DNA of 57,988 bases from Bacillota bacterium (GCA_021287065.1 JAJTBE010000025.1:1-57988); one strand, 5' to 3'. Shown: positions 41,576 through 51,949, counted from the first letter of the stretch. Notes: generated from the sequence alone by a model not told the origin. Translations and numbers: made by a program.

Positions 41576-42454
41576 ATGATCATGTCCTCTTTCGATTATC
41601 TGAAACCTTCCTCGTTGGAAGAAGCATCAAAGCTGCTGCTTGAAAACAAAAACTCCCGTATTCTGGCAGGAGGAACGGATCTTTTAATTCGTATGAGAGG
41701 CGGCGAAGTTAAACCCGAAAAAGTGATTGACATTAAAAACATTGCCGGTCTGCATGAAATTACTTGGGAAGACGGCAGACTGGTCCTTGGCGCTGCAGTC
41801 ACCTGGACCCGGATAAAGGAAGATGCAAAAATAGCGGAACATTTTCCCGCCCTCACTCAGGCATCTGCGGAATTTGGCTGCTATGATGTAAGAAACAGGG
41901 CAACCATCGGCGGAAATATCGCCAATGCTGCTCCCGGATCAGAATGCGGCAGTCCACTGCTTATTTACAACGCCGATGTTATCGTTTACGGACCTTCAGG
42001 CGAAAGAAGCATTCCCATCGACCAGGTTTGGCTTGCACCGGGCAGAACAAATCTGGCTGAAGGCGAATTTATCACAAAAGTATCAATTCCACTATACCCA
42101 GCTTCCACAAAATCCGCATACCGCAGAATAAGCAGGGTGGAAGGACAGGACCTGGCAACCTGCGCCATAGCAGTTATGATTTCAAACCCTGAAGAGATCG
42201 CTGCAAGGGAAGTCAGAATCGCACTGTCAGCGGTATCCAAAACCCCCATGAGGGCAGCAGAACTTGAATCTTTCCTTTCAGGAAAGGCAATCGATGGCGA
42301 AACCATTAATTTCTGCAAATCCTGGATGCATAGAAATCTATATCCCAGAGCATCCTCCCTCAGAGGCACACCAGAGTATAAAAAAATAGTTCTCGGCAAC
42401 CTGCTCGAAGATATTCTCCGTGAATTCGGCGTGCTTGCCGGCGAGCTTATATAA
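41576..42454 (+). CDS. orphan FAD-binding subunit of the molybdenum hydroxylase family (CoxM/XdhB-like)
   Basis: 292 residues from the ATG at 41576, AAGGAG 8 bases upstream. The FAD_binding_5 domain has ILAGGTDLLIRMRGGEV and RNRATIGGNIANAAPGSECGSPLLIYNADV; the C-terminal CO-dehydrogenase flavoprotein domain follows (VRIALSAVSKTPMRAAELESFLSG). In xanthine or CO dehydrogenases this subunit passes electrons between the Fe-S subunit and NAD or quinone. Neither the Fe-S nor the molybdenum subunit is nearby, so it may serve a remote complex or another role. Confidence 0.9.
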   Translation: MIMSSFDYLKPSSLEEASKLLLENKNSRILAGGTDLLIRMRGGEVKPEKVIDIKNIAGLHEITWEDGRLVLGAAVTWTRIKEDAKIAEHFPALTQASAEFGCYDVRNRATIGGNIANAAPGSECGSPLLIYNADVIVYGPSGERSIPIDQVWLAPGRTNLAEGEFITKVSIPLYPASTKSAYRRISRVEGQDLATCAIAVMISNPEEIAAREVRIALSAVSKTPMRAAELESFLSGKAIDGETINFCKSWMHRNLYPRASSLRGTPEYKKIVLGNLLEDILREFGVLAGELI

Positions 42455-42538
42455 TCGGCATATTCAGAAGGAAATTCCGGCTAAGGTAAGAATACTACTT
42501 CAATTTCCGGGCAAAACACAAATGAGAGGAGCCAATAG

Positions 42539-42844
42539 ATGAAACACCTTAAAGTTGTGCAGTATATTCTGTCATTTTTCCATATCTGCGCACAGGCATT
42601 CTATTTCTACAGCTGGCAGCAGGCGCTGGAAAAAATTCAGGGTGTAAGCGGCAAAATCAGCCTTCAGATTCAGGGTGCAACACTGAGCAACATCAACCTT
42701 CAGATGAACCAGGTAAGTTTCCTGTATCTGATGCTCGCAGTTTTCACACTGGCATTTTATATGACAGTAACTGCCCATGTAGGTCTCTGGACTGCTGAAG
42801 CCAGACTCGATGAGATCAACAGAGCAATTGGCAAACACGAATAA
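42539..42844 (+). CDS. small two-helix membrane protein
   Basis: 101 residues; GAGGAG 8 bases before the ATG. Two hydrophobic segments (VVQYILSFFHICAQAFYFYSW and FLYLMLAVFTLAFYMTVTAHVGLW) flank a Gln/Asn/Ile-rich amphipathic loop. Family unknown. It opens the + strand TPR cluster. Confidence 0.65.
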   Translation: MKHLKVVQYILSFFHICAQAFYFYSWQQALEKIQGVSGKISLQIQGATLSNINLQMNQVSFLYLMLAVFTLAFYMTVTAHVGLWTAEARLDEINRAIGKHE

Positions 42845-42877
42845 TCATCTCAAATAAAAAACTCAGGCTTTACTAAC

Positions 42878-45013
42878 ATGACTGATGATAAAAAAGGCGA
42901 ACCGACACTCGAAACACTTAAAATCGCGGGGGAAGAGTTCGGTTATGCTGAAATACCGGGCAAATATCGGATTATATTAGAAAAATTTCTGGCGTCAACC
43001 AGAAACTCCCCCGATTATGACAACTTCAACCGCTTCATCGATATGCTCTGGAGAACCGGGCATTTTGATGAAGCGCTTGTTGTTATAGAAGAAGCTGAAA
43101 GAAAGTATCCGGGAGACAGAAACCTCGTTGAAAAACGAGGCGAAATTCTGATGGATGCCGGAAAACTGGGAGAAGCAGGAGAACTGTTTACCCAGCTCCA
43201 GAAGCTTTATCCTCAAAGATGCCTCTATGCCGAGTTTCTCGGAGAAATCCACAGAAAAACCGGCGCCCTTCAAAGAGCAGAGGAACAATACCAGAAAGCA
43301 CTTGAACTGTCTGACAATGATCCGGGATTTTTACTGCGCCGGTTCGATTATATGGAACAACTGGCGGAGATTTATTTTGATCTGGGAGAAATTGCACTAT
43401 CCCTTGAATATCTGGAAGAAGTTCTGACAATTCATCCCCGCTCGTCAAAATGGCATCTCTATTTCAAAATTCTCAAAAAACTGGGAATGGACAGAGAGCT
43501 TGACAGAGCAAAAGAGACCTGGGAATGGATAAAAAAGTCAAGAAGATACCACTCAAGGGGAATCAGGCACGAAAATCAGGGAAAAATCGAACTGGCAATC
43601 AAAAACTACAAAAAAGCTGTTGAAACCAATAATATGGAACCCCACTACCTTTATTGCCTCGGCAGCGCACTCGAAAAACTCCCTGAAGACGAATTCGAAT
43701 TTCAGTTTGAGGAAGCTACGGTTTATTTGCGCAAAGCACTTGAACTTTACCCCAACAATGTTTTCTTTGCCCTCGGCCTTACAGGCAATCTTTCACATCT
43801 GCATCTCTGGGATGATGCCTATCAGGTGGCGGCAGAAACCGGGAAGAAATTTCCGGAAATTATGCTTCCGTCTCTGAGACACCTTGCATTTATGCTTGGC
43901 AAAGAAACCGACTATATTTCCCTTATTGAGGAATACATCGGGCTTGATACCGGACATCATTTCATCGAACTGCGTTCGGAACTTGCCATTCTTCTGAAAG
44001 AACGGAAGAAACCCGAAGCGGAAAAATGGTTTGCAGAAGCGGCGGAACTATACCTCGAACGGATGGCATACCAGCCTTATTCATGGCGGATATATCTTGA
44101 TTATGCCAACTGCCTCGTTGAAACAGGGAAACCTGAACTTGCTGAGGATAATCTCCTCAAAGCTCAGGATCTAAGAGGCGAGTTTGATATAAACATTTCG
44201 GAAAAACTTATGGAAGTTTACTTCCGCCTTGATCAATTCGAAAAAACAAGAGATATCCTGACAAAAATAATCCCCCATTTCCCGTCTGATTACGAATATT
44301 ACGGCAAATTGGGCATGTGTTTTCTTTATGAGCTGGATTATGAAAAAGCTTTCGAAGCTTTTAACCGCTCACTGGAGATTAACCGCTATATGCCTGAATA
44401 TCTTTACGGCGCAGCGGTATGCGCTTCAAGACTGGGCAATACCGACGACGCTATTGCCATTATCAAGGACCTCCTTGAAATGGATAAAAAGTTCATAAAA
44501 GTTATTCAGGAAGAAGATGCTTTTCTTCAGGTCAAGGAAACCAAAGAATTCCTCGAAATGCAGAAGAAACACGAGGAAGGCACCCAACCGGCTGCAGCTT
44601 CAGCTCCCAAGATGAAAAAATTCATCATGCCAAAGGGCAGCGCCTGGACCGATAAGGAAGTTGAACACGCAATCGGGCAGCTCAGTGATGAGAGAAAAAT
44701 GCTCGCCCTCAGCGGAATCAGCGCCGATCCGGAAAATCAGGAAGCGAAAAAGCAAAAAGCCAAAAAGAAAGTAGAGATTCCTGAAGGGGAAGAGCCTGAA
44801 GAAGGCAGCTTCGATGAAGAAGCAGGCGAAGAATTAGCTGAAGAAACAGGCGAAGAATCCGATGAAAATCCGGATTACGAATCTGATGAGGAAACGGAAG
44901 ATCAGGAAGAAACAGAGGACACGGAAGGAGATTCCGATGAGCAGGAACAGCCTGCGGAATCACCCGACGGCATACCTTCAGACTACAAACCTCTTAATAT
45001 AGAGGATGTTTAA
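42878..45013 (+). CDS. large TPR protein with acidic C-terminal tail
   Basis: 711 residues, no signal peptide. Tetratricopeptide repeats run almost to residue 570 (for example FDEALVVIEEAERKYPGD and LQRAEEQYQKALELSDND). The last 100 residues are a Glu/Asp-rich tail preceded by a Lys stretch (EAKKQKAKKKVEIPEGEEPEEGS). It is a cytosolic scaffold. Next gene starts 20 bases later. Confidence 0.85.
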   Translation: MTDDKKGEPTLETLKIAGEEFGYAEIPGKYRIILEKFLASTRNSPDYDNFNRFIDMLWRTGHFDEALVVIEEAERKYPGDRNLVEKRGEILMDAGKLGEAGELFTQLQKLYPQRCLYAEFLGEIHRKTGALQRAEEQYQKALELSDNDPGFLLRRFDYMEQLAEIYFDLGEIALSLEYLEEVLTIHPRSSKWHLYFKILKKLGMDRELDRAKETWEWIKKSRRYHSRGIRHENQGKIELAIKNYKKAVETNNMEPHYLYCLGSALEKLPEDEFEFQFEEATVYLRKALELYPNNVFFALGLTGNLSHLHLWDDAYQVAAETGKKFPEIMLPSLRHLAFMLGKETDYISLIEEYIGLDTGHHFIELRSELAILLKERKKPEAEKWFAEAAELYLERMAYQPYSWRIYLDYANCLVETGKPELAEDNLLKAQDLRGEFDINISEKLMEVYFRLDQFEKTRDILTKIIPHFPSDYEYYGKLGMCFLYELDYEKAFEAFNRSLEINRYMPEYLYGAAVCASRLGNTDDAIAIIKDLLEMDKKFIKVIQEEDAFLQVKETKEFLEMQKKHEEGTQPAAASAPKMKKFIMPKGSAWTDKEVEHAIGQLSDERKMLALSGISADPENQEAKKQKAKKKVEIPEGEEPEEGSFDEEAGEELAEETGEESDENPDYESDEETEDQEETEDTEGDSDEQEQPAESPDGIPSDYKPLNIEDV

Positions 45014-45033
45014 TTCCGGAGGACCCAATACAT

Positions 45034-46464
45034 ATGACGATGAAAACAAATAAACCCACAGGCAAATGGGCGGCGATAAAGGACCAGTCTTTTCATGAAG
45101 CCTATGGTTTAATAAAAGCCGGCGATATGGATAAAGCTTTTACCATAATCAACAACAGGCTGAAAGAAGATCCGTTTTCCATAGCCTGGACGGACCTTAT
45201 GGTTCAGGGTCAGTATGTAATGGGGGGCTTACTCTCTTTTGCAAAGGAAATGCAGAGAAGAGGCAGAGCCGAGAATAACCTTTCTTATCTTTTCAGAGCT
45301 GTTCTTACTTACAACAATATAGGACAGACCAAAAGAAGCATTGATCTGCTCAGGGAGATTATCGCAGCAGACCCCGGTATCTATTCCGTATGGAATATAA
45401 CCGCATCAACCCACCTTATCAGGGGACAGAAGGAGCAGGCACTTGAAGCCCTTGAAAAAGCTGAAGCTCTTGAACCTGAAAATCCTGATACATTCTGGCT
45501 GCGCGGTCTTGTTTATCTCGCCATGGGCGATGTTGAAAACTCAAGGCAGCAGATAAGCAAATCCCTTGATATTGATCCGGATAATGTTGATGCACTCTGG
45601 TCCATGGGTCTTATTCTGCTGAAAGAGGAAGAATTTGACAAAGCGCTGGAAATGGCTGAAAAAGCAATCAGCACAGATCCGGACACATCAATGGCCTGGT
45701 ATGTAAAAGGTGTGGCGCTTTACAGAAAAGGGGATGCACAGGCTTCGGAAATCAGTTTCCTTAAAGCAGTGGAAATTGATGAAAAATGCTCCGACGCACA
45801 TTACTATCTTTCAGCTCTTTACCTCGAACTGAGAAGATTTGAGGAAGCAATAAACTTTGCTGAAAAAGCGGTTAAATATAATCCTTCCTACTCAGACGCA
45901 CATTTTATGTATGGTCTGGCGCTTATTGAATACAAACAGTTCAATGACGCTATCAACCAGCTTTTAAAAGCAATCAGCCTTGATGATACAAAAGCCGAAT
46001 ACTACCATTATCTCGGCGAAGCCTATATGGCTCTGACACTGACAGGAAAAGCGGAGCAGGCTTTTCTGAAATCTCTCGGACTGTCAGAAGACTTTGCAGC
46101 AACTCATTTTTCCCTGTCATTTGTTTACCGGCTGAAAGCCAAAATGAATCAGGCAGTATCAGAAGTCAAAAAGGCACTTGAGCTTCAGCCTGATAACCCG
46201 CTCTACAACCGTGCCCTCGGCGTGCTTCTTTTTGACAGCGGCCATTACAATGCTGCCAAACCTCACTTTGATAAAGCTCTTGAATTGGAACCGAATAATG
46301 CGGAAACCCATTTCAACCTTGGCGAATACTATCTGATTACAGGAGACAGGGAAAAAGCTCAGGAAGCATATAAAAAAGCTCTTGAGTTCAATCCGGGAGA
46401 TCAGGAAGCTATGCTCAGACTTGAAAGAATAAAGGAGTTTTCAGCGGAAAAGGCAGAAGAATAG
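45034..46464 (+). CDS. TPR protein
   Basis: 476 residues, GGAGGACC 7 bases before the ATG. At least nine regular TPRs with canonical W-x-x-G-Y/A-x-x-x-P spacing, e.g. LEALEKAEALEPENPDTFWLRGLVYLAMGD and CSDAHYYLSALYLELRRFEEAINFAEKAVKYNP. It is probably a cytosolic adaptor, in an operon with the preceding acidic TPR protein and a following small gene. Confidence 0.88.
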   Translation: MTMKTNKPTGKWAAIKDQSFHEAYGLIKAGDMDKAFTIINNRLKEDPFSIAWTDLMVQGQYVMGGLLSFAKEMQRRGRAENNLSYLFRAVLTYNNIGQTKRSIDLLREIIAADPGIYSVWNITASTHLIRGQKEQALEALEKAEALEPENPDTFWLRGLVYLAMGDVENSRQQISKSLDIDPDNVDALWSMGLILLKEEEFDKALEMAEKAISTDPDTSMAWYVKGVALYRKGDAQASEISFLKAVEIDEKCSDAHYYLSALYLELRRFEEAINFAEKAVKYNPSYSDAHFMYGLALIEYKQFNDAINQLLKAISLDDTKAEYYHYLGEAYMALTLTGKAEQAFLKSLGLSEDFAATHFSLSFVYRLKAKMNQAVSEVKKALELQPDNPLYNRALGVLLFDSGHYNAAKPHFDKALELEPNNAETHFNLGEYYLITGDREKAQEAYKKALEFNPGDQEAMLRLERIKEFSAEKAEE

Positions 46465-46480
46465 AGATAGGAGCGACATT

Positions 46481-46948
46481 ATGCCGGTAGAGAAGAAACT
46501 TGTTGACGATATGCTTATGGCTATAGCCCACTTCATCGAAGAAGGAGGGCTTCTTCAGGTTTGTGATATTAATGGAAATGCAGTTGCACTGCCGGTTATA
46601 CTTGATGAGCTTGTCCTGTCAAAAATAAACAGAGATGGGGACAAACCCACTTTCAGAATGGGCTGGCGTTCAATTGGCCTCACCGCAAGGTTTGAGAGTG
46701 GCGAATTCAATGTGGAAGAGCCTGAATTCAGCAAAATTATCGATTTTTCAATGGATGACGAAAGACTCTATTTCATCAGACAAAAAGACGCTGAAACCAG
46801 AGATATGGTATGTCTTTCACCACTGACAGAAGAATATCGGGGAGAATGGGAAGACTGGAATCAGTTTAAGAAAAAACACAGAGATCACTTTGCCGACATA
46901 GACCTTTTTATGGCGCAGCTTATGTCCGAAGGCAACGGCGAAAAGTAA
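46481..46948 (+). CDS. small hypothetical protein of the TPR cluster
   Basis: 155 residues; GGAG 8 bases before the ATG. No signal peptide. MPVEKKLVDDMLMAIAHFIEEGG, then a strand-rich middle (GLTARFESGEFNVEEPEF) and an acidic helix at the end. Not recognised. Its TAA at 46946-46948 directly abuts the stop codon (TTA on +) of the convergent giant gene, with no bases between them. Confidence 0.65.
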   Translation: MPVEKKLVDDMLMAIAHFIEEGGLLQVCDINGNAVALPVILDELVLSKINRDGDKPTFRMGWRSIGLTARFESGEFNVEEPEFSKIIDFSMDDERLYFIRQKDAETRDMVCLSPLTEEYRGEWEDWNQFKKKHRDHFADIDLFMAQLMSEGNGEK

Positions 46949-49900
46949 TTACAAAGCTGCCGACGCTGTTTTAATTCCTACCACTTCAAATATTTCCACA
47001 GGCTGAGATTTGCCTTTTAATCTTGATTTTCCAAGACTTTTTGTGCTGATTGCACCACTCACCTGAATTTTTGTAGTTTCACTGATAATAATATCGCTTC
47101 CAAGCTCTCTTGTAAGACTCTGAAGCCTTGCCGCAATGTTGGCGGTATCACCAAGCACAAAGGGTTCAAGTTTACTCTTGGCTCCTCTGATTCCCACAAG
47201 GGCTGGACCGGTATGAATTCCGAATCCCATCTTCAGCTTGAAGGGAACAGGAAGATTTGTGTTGATATTTACATGTTTTGCAAGTTTATCAACTTCCCGC
47301 TTAATTTCCATTGATGTCAGCACTGCTCTGCTCGCATGATCATTGACATTCTGAACCGCATTGAAAGTAATCATATATGCATCACCGATATACGACATAA
47401 TTTCGCCATGGTGTTTTGTAACAACCTGATCAGTAATAGCATCTATTTTCTGAAGCAGAACATAAAGTTCTTCATTGGTAATGGATTCTGACATAGGCGT
47501 GTAATCATAAATATCCTGAAACAGAACACTGATCACCTTTTCTTCGGTCTTTCCGCCATTCATAAACCCTTCAAGCAAATGGGAAGGAACAAAACGATGG
47601 AACAGATTTTTCATCTGCCGGTTCTGGTTCTGCATAGTGCTGATAATCAGGAAAACACCGGTTAAAACAAATGCGGGAACAGAAAAATAAAGAAGAGTAT
47701 ATTCTTTTATTATCAGAAGAATTATATTGAGAAGCAGAAAACCTATAAACATCAGAATTTTGAAAGGTTTATATTCATCATCATCATCAACGAGGGGTAC
47801 ACCCTGACCGGTACGGAAACGGGGGTCCTTCATCCAGGAAGAACCGAATTCCCTGCCCTGTGGTTTATAACCATCCTGATTGAATCTTGCATTGGGATCC
47901 CGGGTCAGAGGTCTGTTTCCGGAGGCGGCAAGCCTTGCTGTTTCGCTTTCTGTGGCAGGCTCAGATGATTCTTCCGGTTTGTCGGTTTTTTCCGTTTTTA
48001 TCTTTTCGGTATGAGGCGCATCCTTGGCAGGGAATTGTATCAGTGATATTGATTTATTTCCCTGAACCACCAGCATACCTTTCTCCCCTACTACAAACGG
48101 GAAGAAAATCGGCTCATCAAGATGAATGCTCCTTGTTGTATGACCATCCTGCTTGTTAAGAAATATAATGGATCCCTTTGTGGTACCAAGTGCAAATTCA
48201 GTGCCGCTGCCTTCAACCGGATGAATATGTACAGGCTCATTAAGCTGGACCGTATGCATAAGGTTTCCTCTGTGAAGCCCTATTATGTACACTCCGCCCT
48301 TTTTCGTTGACACAATAACAAGATCATTGGTAACAAGGGGTTTTCCCGAAGGTTCGTCATCAGCAATGTGATATTTCCAGAACATCTTTCCGTTTCTTGG
48401 ATCAAAACAGTAGATATAGGAATCGTAACCTGCTATCACAACCCTGTCTCTCTCAATCACAGGATCCCAGGTCTGGGGAGATACTGTCCTTGCCTGCCAT
48501 ACAAGATCTCCGAATTCCGTTTCGAGACAATATACATTTCCATCGCCGCTCGTAAAGATTACAGTGTTTTTATAGACAGCAGGTTTGGCAATAATATCCC
48601 CGCCTGTACGGAATTTCCACAAAACTTTGCCCCTGAATGTGGAAACAGAATATAGATGTTTATCCGTAGAACCAATAAAAATACTTGCCTTTCCCGCAGC
48701 AGGCGCTGAACAGAAATTGGAGGCTATCTTTTGTCCGGCAAGAATTTTGCCATTATTCGAATCAATACTGTAAAAATAACCGCTTCTGCCTCCGCAGAAC
48801 AACATTCCCTGATGTAAAACCGGCGGTGTGTTGACAACATCCTGAAGAGTTGCTTCCCAGATAGGCGAAGATTTTTTAATATCAAAAAGCTGCATCCGGT
48901 TTCCTGCTTTAAGAAGCAGGGCTGAACCTTTTATTATAACAGGCTCGCAGAGAATGGTTTCATCGCTTTCCTTGGTCCATACCTGCGAAGCTGTGTTTTC
49001 GAAAGTCTGAAGAGTTTTCTTATCCACAACAATTTTATTAAGACAGTTCAGGGGGACAGGTGCAAGAACGCTCAGATTCTGTGCAGGCAGATCAGAATCC
49101 TTATTTTCCACAGCTTTTACAGGATCGGGATAATCGGTTATACGATAAATACCGCCGGATGAATTCAGCAAATATATTACATCGTCGTGGACAACGATTT
49201 TTTCACCTGTGATTTTGCCTATATGAATCTGTTTCTTTTCAACGCCACTGCCTGCATCGTATGTATAGATTCTGTCATCACTGCACAGAACATAAACTGT
49301 ATTATTATAGAGTGCGATTTTTGAAACCATTGTGGCGTGAGTCTGCACGCTCCATGCGGTTTTACCGGTTTCAAGGTTTACAGCGCTTATCTGAATGTTA
49401 TCCCTTGTGCTGTATCCAAGGTTTGCATCTCCAAAAACAAGATCCAGAATTCCCGAACCTAAATCGTATTCCCACTGAATTCTGCCGTTAAAGACATTTT
49501 CAGAGCATAAAAGCCCTTTTCCGTAAGTATGAAAAAAGAACCCCTTATAAATTCTCGCCGCTCCGAACAACTTTCCGGCTACGGATTTTTCCCAGATAAG
49601 GGAATATCTTTTGGCGTCAAAACAGGAAATTTTGATTCTGTCTCTGTTTTCAACGGCAGCAATAAGGGTTTCACCTGAAAGTGAAAGAAAAGCTTTGTTT
49701 ATATCCCCTACAAAATGCCGTTTTTCAAATTCGCCGGTATCTTTTTTTATAAAATACAGATAACCGTCTTTACACAGTGCAAACACCCTTGTTTCGCCTA
49801 TTGCAGGAGTATCGACAATCCAGCCGCCGGTTTTGGTTTCCCATTTTTTACGGCCTGTTACCGCATCAATGGCAAACACCCTTTTATCCATTCCTCCGGC

Positions 49901-51949
49901 ATAAAGAACTCCATCTTTTATCACAAATGGATTATTGACCCAGTCCATGGTTTTATGTTTCCAGAGAATAGCTCCGTCTGAAGCATTTATTGCGATAATA
50001 TTTCCGTCGTCTCCTCCGGAGTACAGGATACCATCTTCTATAACAGGAAGGGCAAGGAGCTTTCCAGAGGGAGAAATAAGTTTGGTTGCTTTAATGCCTC
50101 TATCAAGACCACCTCTTGCCAGAAGGCATTCGGGTTCAACCGTCAGATTTTCGCCGAGAAGCTGGTATGCAGCCCAATAGGATGCGTTGTTTCCATACTT
50201 TCTCATCATCTGCCGTTTAGCTGATTCAAAGGCTCCCACAGAACTTTTGGAAATAAGGTTGTCAAGAAAAGTGCCAAAGAAATCATCTCTTGCAGATTCG
50301 GGCAAATCCCACAGAACTCCGACGACAATTCCCACACCCTTCATAAAATATGAAGAAACAACACGGCCCAAATCTCCCGGTTTTTTGAGGAAATTTCTGT
50401 CCATCAGAACAATTTCATCGGCTCTGGAAAGAGCAACGGCATCTATTTCCGTAATATCAACATACTCACCGTTCTGATTAGGCTGTCCCCTTCTTCTGTT
50501 GAGCACGATATTTGAATTGTTGGCATATTTCAGCAGATACACCATATCCGGAATCAGACAGATTTCAAAATTGTCCGCCAGAGTTGATTTATCATCCATT
50601 AAAGCATGAAAGGGTACATCATACAGATAGGAATGCGGTATTATATATAATTTATCTTTCCCTGCCAGCTCCATAGCAAGGGGCTTAATCAGAATTCTGA
50701 ACATTTCCTTGAGTACAAGGTCAATTTCCGAGATTTCCTTCCTCGAGGGTTTTGGAGCATTTTCTGCCAGAGAGGCAGCTTTTACAAGCTTTTCAACAAC
50801 TCTGCTGATTTCATCCTGATTAGATGCTATTTTATACAAGACGGTTTCAGAAACTGAGATGAGCGCACAATAGATAGCTTTTTTTCCCATATAGTATTCA
50901 ACTGCGGCAATTTTATCCCCAAGGGTTGCCTGCAGCAGTTTAACCGGAATATCAAATCCGGGGAGAAAATGTATTCCCACCGGATTAATAAATGATAGGT
51001 TTTCAACTTCTTTTTTAAAAGCGCCTTCGGTGTTGTTGGTTTCTTCCCGGGCCATGTTTATTTTTGCTTCAAAGTCCGCAGGAAGTGTTCTGATCATACC
51101 CATTTCACTGAATAAAGCTTTTACACGGGCAAAATACTTAGCATCCTCACCGTCAAGCAGATGATAATTTTCACGGAATTCTTCCACAAAGGGATAAATA
51201 AGAAAATGAAGTTTGAGATAACCGTCGATAAATGCCGATAGGAAACCGAATGCATTGTCGAGTCTGTCTGCAGTGATTTTGTCGGCATTTGTAACTTTTC
51301 CGCCTTTTGCAACAAAATCCCTGAGCATCTGCCTGTGCTTGAGTTTTTGCATAAGCAGCAATGTATTATCATGTTTGTTTGTCTGATAATATAATTCGAG
51401 AAGAACCTCGCCGGAATCGTCGTCGCCCAGTTCCTGAAACTGCCCGGCCATGCTGAGGCATTCCATAAGAAGAATCGAATCATACAACTGAGCCAGTTCA
51501 TCCATCAGTTTTTCACTGAGAACCGTTCTGCCTGCTTTTATCTGAAAATATCTTAACTCTGCCTTGCAATATCTGAAAAACAGAGAAAGAAAAGGATCTA
51601 CTGCTATACAGGGAATATCCCACAATGCGGCAAGTCGTTTTTCCGCATCGCCAAGTCTGCCGGTTTTTATTAGATAACGGCAGTAAAAAAGAATTGCTCT
51701 TGCTTTATGTTCAGTGATTTCCGAGTTGCTGAAATTTTTAATGCACTCTTCAAAATCTCTGTCTGCTCTCTCTGTCTCGCCAACCAAGCCGTGCAAACAT
51801 GCTTCAAAAAGTAAAACTTCACCCATTGCCGGCACGCTCAACTGGCGGCCCAGCTCTTTTACACGGGTTATGCTTTCAAGTGCCTGGCGGTACTCGCCCG
51901 CTTCAAAGCCCTTCAAAGCACTGGCGAGGTTTTTTACAAACGCTTCCAC
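46949..51949 (-). CDS. multidomain protein: TPR-like, degenerate CHAT, PQQ-type propellers, membrane hairpin, class III cyclase
   Basis: 1666 residues from a GTG with GAAGGGA upstream; no signal peptide. Domain order: helical TPR-like (1 to about 320); CHAT-like caspase fold (about 330-605) with YIIPHSYLYDVPFHAL and VVGVLWDLPESARDDFF; two tracts of PQQ-type propeller blades (about 613-1313), each with the recurring GxxDGxxYxxDxxxGxxxW pattern; a polar linker; two adjacent transmembrane helices (about 1397-1442); and a class III nucleotide cyclase with the metal Asp pair in FQDIYDYT and IGDAYMITF. The hairpin puts both ends on one side, so propellers and cyclase are probably cytosolic. In the CHAT segment the usual His (HG) and Cys (SAC) dyad is not seen, and the cyclase lacks the usual ATP-selecting Lys (Ser) and Asp (Phe). 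Confidence 0.85.
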   Translation of the reverse strand: MEAFVKNLASALKGFEAGEYRQALESITRVKELGRQLSVPAMGEVLLFEACLHGLVGETERADRDFEECIKNFSNSEITEHKARAILFYCRYLIKTGRLGDAEKRLAALWDIPCIAVDPFLSLFFRYCKAELRYFQIKAGRTVLSEKLMDELAQLYDSILLMECLSMAGQFQELGDDDSGEVLLELYYQTNKHDNTLLLMQKLKHRQMLRDFVAKGGKVTNADKITADRLDNAFGFLSAFIDGYLKLHFLIYPFVEEFRENYHLLDGEDAKYFARVKALFSEMGMIRTLPADFEAKINMAREETNNTEGAFKKEVENLSFINPVGIHFLPGFDIPVKLLQATLGDKIAAVEYYMGKKAIYCALISVSETVLYKIASNQDEISRVVEKLVKAASLAENAPKPSRKEISEIDLVLKEMFRILIKPLAMELAGKDKLYIIPHSYLYDVPFHALMDDKSTLADNFEICLIPDMVYLLKYANNSNIVLNRRRGQPNQNGEYVDITEIDAVALSRADEIVLMDRNFLKKPGDLGRVVSSYFMKGVGIVVGVLWDLPESARDDFFGTFLDNLISKSSVGAFESAKRQMMRKYGNNASYWAAYQLLGENLTVEPECLLARGGLDRGIKATKLISPSGKLLALPVIEDGILYSGGDDGNIIAINASDGAILWKHKTMDWVNNPFVIKDGVLYAGGMDKRVFAIDAVTGRKKWETKTGGWIVDTPAIGETRVFALCKDGYLYFIKKDTGEFEKRHFVGDINKAFLSLSGETLIAAVENRDRIKISCFDAKRYSLIWEKSVAGKLFGAARIYKGFFFHTYGKGLLCSENVFNGRIQWEYDLGSGILDLVFGDANLGYSTRDNIQISAVNLETGKTAWSVQTHATMVSKIALYNNTVYVLCSDDRIYTYDAGSGVEKKQIHIGKITGEKIVVHDDVIYLLNSSGGIYRITDYPDPVKAVENKDSDLPAQNLSVLAPVPLNCLNKIVVDKKTLQTFENTASQVWTKESDETILCEPVIIKGSALLLKAGNRMQLFDIKKSSPIWEATLQDVVNTPPVLHQGMLFCGGRSGYFYSIDSNNGKILAGQKIASNFCSAPAAGKASIFIGSTDKHLYSVSTFRGKVLWKFRTGGDIIAKPAVYKNTVIFTSGDGNVYCLETEFGDLVWQARTVSPQTWDPVIERDRVVIAGYDSYIYCFDPRNGKMFWKYHIADDEPSGKPLVTNDLVIVSTKKGGVYIIGLHRGNLMHTVQLNEPVHIHPVEGSGTEFALGTTKGSIIFLNKQDGHTTRSIHLDEPIFFPFVVGEKGMLVVQGNKSISLIQFPAKDAPHTEKIKTEKTDKPEESSEPATESETARLAASGNRPLTRDPNARFNQDGYKPQGREFGSSWMKDPRFRTGQGVPLVDDDDEYKPFKILMFIGFLLLNIILLIIKEYTLLYFSVPAFVLTGVFLIISTMQNQNRQMKNLFHRFVPSHLLEGFMNGGKTEEKVISVLFQDIYDYTPMSESITNEELYVLLQKIDAITDQVVTKHHGEIMSYIGDAYMITFNAVQNVNDHASRAVLTSMEIKREVDKLAKHVNINTNLPVPFKLKMGFGIHTGPALVGIRGAKSKLEPFVLGDTANIAARLQSLTRELGSDIIISETTKIQVSGAISTKSLGKSRLKGKSQPVEIFEVVGIKTASAAL

